Source: Aquimarina sp. (GTDB taxonomy: Bacteria; Bacteroidota; Bacteroidia; Flavobacteriales; Flavobacteriaceae). From it: a stretch of DNA of 10,187 nt. Below are positions 6,785-10,187 of the stretch, in pieces (position 1 is the first letter of the stretch; each line of letters opens with the position of its first letter). The notes beneath the pieces are model-generated. The model worked only from the letters and a program-made list of their open reading frames with translations. It had not been told where the DNA came from and ran no database searches. The stretch covers positions 1-10,187 of the forward strand of contig JAHDEF010000049.1 of assembly GCA_020628975.1 (NCBI GenBank), in the 5' to 3' direction. A program made the translations under genes and the position numbers.

Positions 6785-7138
6785 ATGAAGAGCTTGCAAT
6801 GGACATATGATGAATTTAGAGCCTACCTTTTGGTATATTGCTCTTTTGCCGATCACATTCAAGTAAATATAGAAAGAGAAGAAATTAAGAAAAGAATTGG
6901 TGATAGTATGTTTTACACCTATCAAAGAATGCTAGAAGCCGATGATGATGATACGAGCGCTTATAAAATTAAAAACTTTGTTAGAAATAATTCCTTGCCT
7001 AAATGTCAAGTCGATCAATTAGTTGACGAAATAAAGGCTATTTTTCTATGTGACGGTGAATTTCATAAATTAGAAAAACGTCAATTTGCTTCATTAAGTA
7101 AATTACTTCAAAAGCTTGTTGAGGTAAAAGAGGTTTAG
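6785..7138 (+). CDS. Uncharacterised small protein, TerB-like fold suspected
   Basis: From the ATG at 6785 the protein has 117 residues. It seems all-helical, cytoplasmic and charged, without signal peptide or membrane segment. Two halves look alike: LLVYCSFADHIQVNIEREEI (15-34) and EIKAIFLCDGEFHKLEKRQF (82-101), each a hydrophobic helix, an acidic turn and a Glu-led helix, as in the TerB-like (tellurite-resistance-associated) fold. I recall flavobacterial proteins starting with a similar W-T-x-x-E-F segment that are annotated only as TerB-like or hypothetical. An in-frame ATG at 6719 would add MIYETLYYDIIIIYLIISYLSF-like hydrophobic sequence from very A+T-rich DNA; the later start is preferred because the conserved-looking part begins there. 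Function is unknown. It stands alone, divergent from the helicase, with noncoding DNA on both sides. Confidence 0.7.
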   Translation: MKSLQWTYDEFRAYLLVYCSFADHIQVNIEREEIKKRIGDSMFYTYQRMLEADDDDTSAYKIKNFVRNNSLPKCQVDQLVDEIKAIFLCDGEFHKLEKRQFASLSKLLQKLVEVKEV

Positions 7139-7410
7139 TCAAATAAACACTTCTTTGGTTACATCAATAGATTTTTGAAATTTATAGAATGTAATTTTTA
7201 CTTAGAAAAAGAACCATAATTATATCCAAATACAAATATCTATCGACTATAAACTTTGTTGGTAATAAGATGTTTAGACAAATACATCACCGAATTTTTA
7301 CTTCAGTATTAAACTATCAATTATATGAAGTCTTGTGAATTTACTTAGTCTCATAAAATATGCTGATGGATAATTACTAGATTAGTTTACTCCTTTTTTG
7401 TAAATACAAT
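7139..7410. other. Intergenic region between convergent genes
   Basis: These 272 bp separate the stop of the TerB-like gene from the stop of the outer-membrane protein gene. I see no ORF worth calling, no tRNA-like sequence and no strong hairpin with a T-run, although terminators for both genes would be expected here. The T-run at 7391-7400 lacks a GC-rich stem beside it. Confidence 0.55.
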
Positions 7411-8079
7411 TTATTTCAAATCAAAGCCTAAGCCCACGTGAATAACAGAATTGAAAAAGTTTTCATCACTAAAAAAACTATCTTCATCTTTTAAAATTCC
7501 TGAAATGCCAAAGTTGTAACGGGCCTCAAAATACAAACCTTCGTAAATATCTACGCTAAAACCAGCAATAAGACTTAAATTGATTTTTTTTGTCAATTCC
7601 TCTAAACTAGCAACTTCTCTTTCATTAATACTTCCTTCGAATAATGAAATATTGTTAGAAATCGTATTATTAACCAAATATCCAAATTGAGGGCCGAATT
7701 TCAATTTCAGTCGATCGGTAGGTTTGTAAATTCCTACTACAGGAAGTAAGATATAATCTAACCTAATAATGGTTTCTTGTTTAGTTAAATTAACACCTTC
7801 TTGTCCTGGCTGGTTATTTGACCGATTTACTAAACTTTCACGTCTTAAACCTTGTTGCGATACTAAAGCTTCTAACGAAATGTCGATATTTCGATCAACA
7901 TCAGTAGTTAAATACAACCCACCATATCCACCAGTTCTAAAAGAAGTGTCGTCAAATACACCGCCATAAATATTCGATAAACTTAAACCTGCTTTAACAC
8001 CATAGGTGAAACGCTCGAATTGCGCATAACTTAATTGTATGACAGAAAATAGTAGGAGTAGGGTTGGGAATGCTTTCAT
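7411..8079 (-). CDS. Outer-membrane beta-barrel protein (porin-like family)
   Basis: With the ATG at 8079 the protein has 222 residues and a clear signal peptide (MKAFPTLLLLFSVIQLSYA, cleaved before Gln20). The mature part alternates beta strands and turns typical of the small Bacteroidota barrels (OMP_b-brl type): YGVKAGLSLSNIYGG at the start, LDYILLPVVGIYK and LKLKFGPQFGYLVNN in the middle, LYFEARYNFGISGI, and a last strand VIHVGLGFDLK. About 8 strands are likely. Substrate or function is unknown; relatives are annotated only as porin family or PorT-like. The alternative upstream ATG at 8097 would put six charged or polar residues before the signal peptide and overlap a promoter box, so it is rejected. 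It lies 23 nt downstream of phoH on the same strand and may be read partly with it. Confidence 0.85.
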   Translation of the reverse strand: MKAFPTLLLLFSVIQLSYAQFERFTYGVKAGLSLSNIYGGVFDDTSFRTGGYGGLYLTTDVDRNIDISLEALVSQQGLRRESLVNRSNNQPGQEGVNLTKQETIIRLDYILLPVVGIYKPTDRLKLKFGPQFGYLVNNTISNNISLFEGSINEREVASLEELTKKINLSLIAGFSVDIYEGLYFEARYNFGISGILKDEDSFFSDENFFNSVIHVGLGFDLK

Positions 8080-8084
8080 ATCTT

Positions 8085-8092
8085 CAAAGTTA
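8085..8092 (-). promoter_or_regulatory. Predicted -7 promoter box of the outer-membrane protein gene
   Basis: The minus strand reads TAACTTTG, a TAnnTTTG match, only 5 nt before the ATG at 8079. Transcription would begin at or next to the start codon, giving a leaderless or nearly leaderless mRNA. It sits in the 23-nt gap after phoH, so any -33 element would lie inside the phoH 3' end; none was recognised. Confidence 0.35.
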
Positions 8093-8102
8093 CACAAAAG
8101 TT

Positions 8103-9056
8103 TTATTCAGGATTATTTTCGATGCCTTTATACGCACTAATTACTTTTTTAACTAAAGCATGTCGAATCACATCTTTGTCATCTAAGTACAACATTCCAA
8201 TGCCTTTAACATCTTTAAGCACTAATAAAGCTTCTTTTAATCCAGAAGTTACTCTTCTTGGTAAGTCAATTTGACCGGGGTCGCCCGTAATCATAAATTT
8301 AGCGCTACGTCCCATACGGGTTAAGAACATTTTCATTTGTGAGTGCGTGGTGTTTTGGGCTTCATCTAAAATTACAAAAGCATTATCTAAGGTGCGGCCT
8401 CGCATAAAAGCCATGGGGGCAATTTGTATGGTACCCTTTTCAATAAAATCCTCTAAACGTTCGGCAGGTATCATATCGCGAAGCGCATCATAAAGCGGCT
8501 GCATGTAAGGGTCAAGTTTTTCGCGCATATCACCAGGTAGAAAACCTAAGTTTTCACCAGCTTCAACCGCAGGTCTTGTTAATATAATACGCTTTACTTG
8601 TTTTTCTTTTAGTGCTTTTACAGCTAAAGCAACTCCCGTATAGGTTTTACCTGTTCCCGCAGGGCCAATAGCAAAAACCATATCGTTTTTTCGCATTAGA
8701 TCGACCAAGCGTTGTTGGTTTGGGGTTTGAGCTTTAATTTTTTTTCCTCCTACACCATGAATTAAAACTTCGGCTTTATCAAAGGTATCCGCAGGATGAT
8801 TCTCGTCGCTTGTCAAGGCAGATTCGATAATACTTTCATCAATTTTATTGTATTTTTCATAAAGGGAAAGTAGAATTTCGAAGCGTTTATCGAACTCCTC
8901 TAAAACTTCTTCTTCACCGTAAGCCTTAACCTGGTTGCCGCGAGCCACTAATTTTAATTTTGGAAAATATTTTTTTAGCAACTCAATAGTTTCATTTTTA
9001 CTGCCAAAAAAATCTCTTGGATTTATATCCATTAAATCGATGATAATTTCGTTCAA
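8103..9056 (-). CDS. phoH: PhoH family ATPase (PhoH/YbeZ-like)
   Basis: This 317-residue protein has the P-loop ATPase domain of PhoH/YbeZ. Walker A GPAGTGKT is at 131-138, TRPAVEAGENLGFLPGD at about 160-176, Walker B AFVILDEAQN at 226-235, and GDPGQIDLP at 258-266. The N-terminal 100 residues form the usual small domain with FPKLKLVARG and KAYGEEE. YbeZ-type PhoH proteins are cytoplasmic, resemble superfamily 1 helicase cores and are linked to the RNase YbeY in ribosome and RNA quality control; that partner gene is not in this window. The start is a TTG at 9056. I prefer it because the N-terminal NEIIIDLMDINPRDFFG segment looks conserved in flavobacterial PhoH proteins as I remember them; the first ATG is 8 codons later. 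Divergent from the SAM hydrolase gene. Confidence 0.92.
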   Translation of the reverse strand: MNEIIIDLMDINPRDFFGSKNETIELLKKYFPKLKLVARGNQVKAYGEEEVLEEFDKRFEILLSLYEKYNKIDESIIESALTSDENHPADTFDKAEVLIHGVGGKKIKAQTPNQQRLVDLMRKNDMVFAIGPAGTGKTYTGVALAVKALKEKQVKRIILTRPAVEAGENLGFLPGDMREKLDPYMQPLYDALRDMIPAERLEDFIEKGTIQIAPMAFMRGRTLDNAFVILDEAQNTTHSQMKMFLTRMGRSAKFMITGDPGQIDLPRRVTSGLKEALLVLKDVKGIGMLYLDDKDVIRHALVKKVISAYKGIENNPE

Positions 9057-9079
9057 ATTATAGTAGTTTAAAGGTTTTA

Positions 9080-9099
9080 TTTTAAGTTATAGCTTAAAA
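9080..9099. repeat. Short inverted repeat upstream of phoH
   Basis: TTTTAAG (9080-9086) and CTTAAAA (9093-9099) form 7-bp perfect arms around TTATAG. It starts 24 nt upstream of the phoH start codon, in the region shared with the divergent SAM hydrolase gene. In such A+T-rich DNA a 7-bp dyad can arise by chance, so an operator role is only a possibility. Confidence 0.3.
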
Positions 9100-9169
9100 G
9101 CATTGACTAACATAATTAAATTTACGAGCAAATTTTTATAAAAACAGCTTAGACCTATTCAAATATTAA

Positions 9170-9177
9170 TAATTTTG
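9170..9177 (+). promoter_or_regulatory. Predicted -7 promoter box of the SAM hydrolase gene
   Basis: TAATTTTG matches TAnnTTTG and ends 17 nt before the ATG at 9195. No -33 TTG is visible at the usual spacing. In DNA this A+T-rich some matches occur by chance; position just before a gene start is the main support. Confidence 0.38.
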
Positions 9178-9194
9178 TTAACAATTGCGAATTG

Positions 9195-10028
9195 ATGTCT
9201 ATAATAACATTAACAACAGATTTTGGTACTAAAGACTTTTCCGTAGCTGCGGTAAAAGGCGCTATATATCATCAAAATAGAAATGTTACTGTTGTAGATA
9301 TTTCTCATGAAATAACGCCTTATCATTTATACGAAGCTGCCTATATTTTAAACAATGCTTGCTTTACTTTTCCTGATAATACGGTACATATCATTGGGAT
9401 TGATGCAGAAAGAAACGCTACTATCGATCACCTCATTGTTAAAATTGAAAATCAACTTTTTATAGGTACCGATAATGGCATATTTAGTTTGTTGGCTAAA
9501 GAAAAAGAAGTTTCTGCCATCTTCAAAATTGAACAATTTGGTGCTGCTTATGAGCTATTTCCTACGTTAAATGTATTTACTAGTGTGGCAAGTTTTCTTA
9601 CTAAAGGCGTGCATTGGTCAAAGCTAGGAACAGCTAAGCCGAGTTTTAAAAGTATCTCAGCACTAGAGCCCACGGTGTCCGAAAGTAGTAATCAAATTAC
9701 AGGAAAAGTAATTTATATTGATCATTACGGAAATGTGGTTACTAATATCACTAAGGAAATTTTCAAAAGATTTGAGAAAGAACGCTCTTATGTTATTGAG
9801 GCTCGTTCCGTAAAAATTAAGGAGGTTTTCAGTAGTTATAGTGCAGCTGTAGAAGAAGAACTTCAAAAAGAAGTGACTTCAGTAGGAAAAAAAATAGCTA
9901 TTTTTAATAGTGCAGGCTATCTTGAGTTAGCCATTTACAAAAGCAACCCCGAAACTACTGGGGCTGCTAATACATTATTTGGATTACAATATATGGATGT
10001 GGTAAAAGTTGTCTTTAATAGTAATTAG
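9195..10028 (+). CDS. S-adenosylmethionine hydrolase (adenosine-forming; DUF62 family)
   Basis: The 277-residue protein matches the SAM hydroxide adenosyltransferase (DUF62) family, which uses an activated water to split S-adenosylmethionine into adenosine and methionine. Visible motifs are TLTTDFGTKD (5-14, substrate-binding Asp residues), VDISHEITPY, FPDNTVHIIGID, LFIGTDNGIFSLL in the N-terminal domain, and GKVIYIDHYGNVVTNI opening the C-terminal domain, ending with NSAGYLELAI. Length is usual for the family and the protein is cytoplasmic. A TTG sits directly before the ATG; the ATG is chosen because the conserved MSIITLTTDFG begins there. It is divergent from phoH. Its stop codon falls inside the first unit of the TTAGTNN array. 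The physiological reason for hydrolysing SAM in these bacteria is unclear. Confidence 0.9.
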   Translation: MSIITLTTDFGTKDFSVAAVKGAIYHQNRNVTVVDISHEITPYHLYEAAYILNNACFTFPDNTVHIIGIDAERNATIDHLIVKIENQLFIGTDNGIFSLLAKEKEVSAIFKIEQFGAAYELFPTLNVFTSVASFLTKGVHWSKLGTAKPSFKSISALEPTVSESSNQITGKVIYIDHYGNVVTNITKEIFKRFEKERSYVIEARSVKIKEVFSSYSAAVEEELQKEVTSVGKKIAIFNSAGYLELAIYKSNPETTGAANTLFGLQYMDVVKVVFNSN

Positions 10029-10052
10029 TCTTTAGTAGTTAGTACTTAGAAA
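10025..10052 (+). repeat. Left TTAGTNN heptad array
   Basis: Four consecutive 7-bp units, TTAGTCT, TTAGTAG, TTAGTAC and TTAGAAA, run without gaps. The fourth is degenerate. The TAG of the first unit is the SAM hydrolase stop codon. The array is an imperfect inverted copy of the one at 10148-10175: 21 of 25 bases match between 10025-10049 and the complement of the right array. Confidence 0.75.
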
Positions 10053-10147
10053 TATTAAATCAAAAAGTGAAATATTTTATACAAATCTTTTATTACTTGA
10101 TTGCACGTTTAAAAAGTATACTAACACGAAATTTAACAACTGAAAAA

Positions 10148-10175
10148 ACTAACAACTAACAACTAAAAACTAATA
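10148..10175 (-). repeat. Right heptad array (inverted copy)
   Basis: Units ACTAACA, ACTAACA, ACTAAAA and ACTAATA follow each other with 7-bp period, and a decayed fifth unit may follow to 10182. Read on the minus strand each is TNTTAGT, the same heptad as at 10025-10052. About 95 bp of A+T-rich DNA without a gene lies between the two arrays. The element may continue beyond the window. Confidence 0.75.
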
Positions 10176-10187
10176 ACCAAACTACGG

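Noticed and set aside
7139..7410. Possible small RNA or short gene in the convergent intergenic region
   Set aside because: No promoter-hairpin-T-run combination, no ORF with protein-like composition and no tRNA features were found.

Overview
The window looks like chromosomal DNA of a flavobacterium or close relative in the Bacteroidota. The DNA is strongly A+T-rich and starts lack clear Shine-Dalgarno sequences. Several starts are preceded at close range by TAnnTTTG, the -7 element of Bacteroidota promoters. The genes fit this too: a CarboxypepD_reg-like secreted protein, a small outer-membrane beta-barrel, a Kdo/WaaP-type kinase-like protein, a DbpA-tailed DEAD-box helicase and a PhoH ATPase. 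No tRNA, rRNA, CRISPR array, transposase or phage gene was seen.

Left third (1-3642), cell-surface glycan assembly. The window opens inside the 3' end of a family 2 glycosyltransferase gene (+). A threonylcarbamoyl-AMP synthase gene (-, tRNA t6A modification) lies tail to tail with it. Divergently come a Kdo/WaaP-like kinase gene and a second GT2 gene, 3 nt apart and probably one operon. The second GT2 gene runs 12 bp into the end of a convergent GT9 (heptosyltransferase-like) gene. The two GT2s, the kinase and the GT9 plausibly build or decorate the lipopolysaccharide core; the t6A gene is an unrelated housekeeping gene between them.

Middle (3747-7138). On the minus strand are a secreted CarboxypepD_reg-like protein and, upstream of it, a DeaD/CsdA-like RNA helicase with an Arg/Gly-rich tail. 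Between them is an 18-bp near-perfect inverted repeat (4511-4548) that overlaps the predicted -7 box of the first gene. A 117-residue protein resembling TerB-fold flavobacterial proteins (+) sits in an A+T-rich stretch with long noncoding flanks.

Right third (7411-10187). On the minus strand, phoH (probable TTG start) is followed after 23 nt by an outer-membrane beta-barrel gene. Divergent from phoH is an S-adenosylmethionine hydrolase (DUF62) gene. Its stop codon lies inside an array of TTAGTNN heptads, and the same heptad recurs in inverted orientation near the right edge, giving a repeat structure of about 150 bp or more.

Most genes are ordinary core or envelope genes, and I see no clear evidence of a new multi-gene system. 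The parts least explained by known features are the inverted heptad arrays (10025-10175), the dyad on the promoter at 4511-4548, and the small TerB-like protein.
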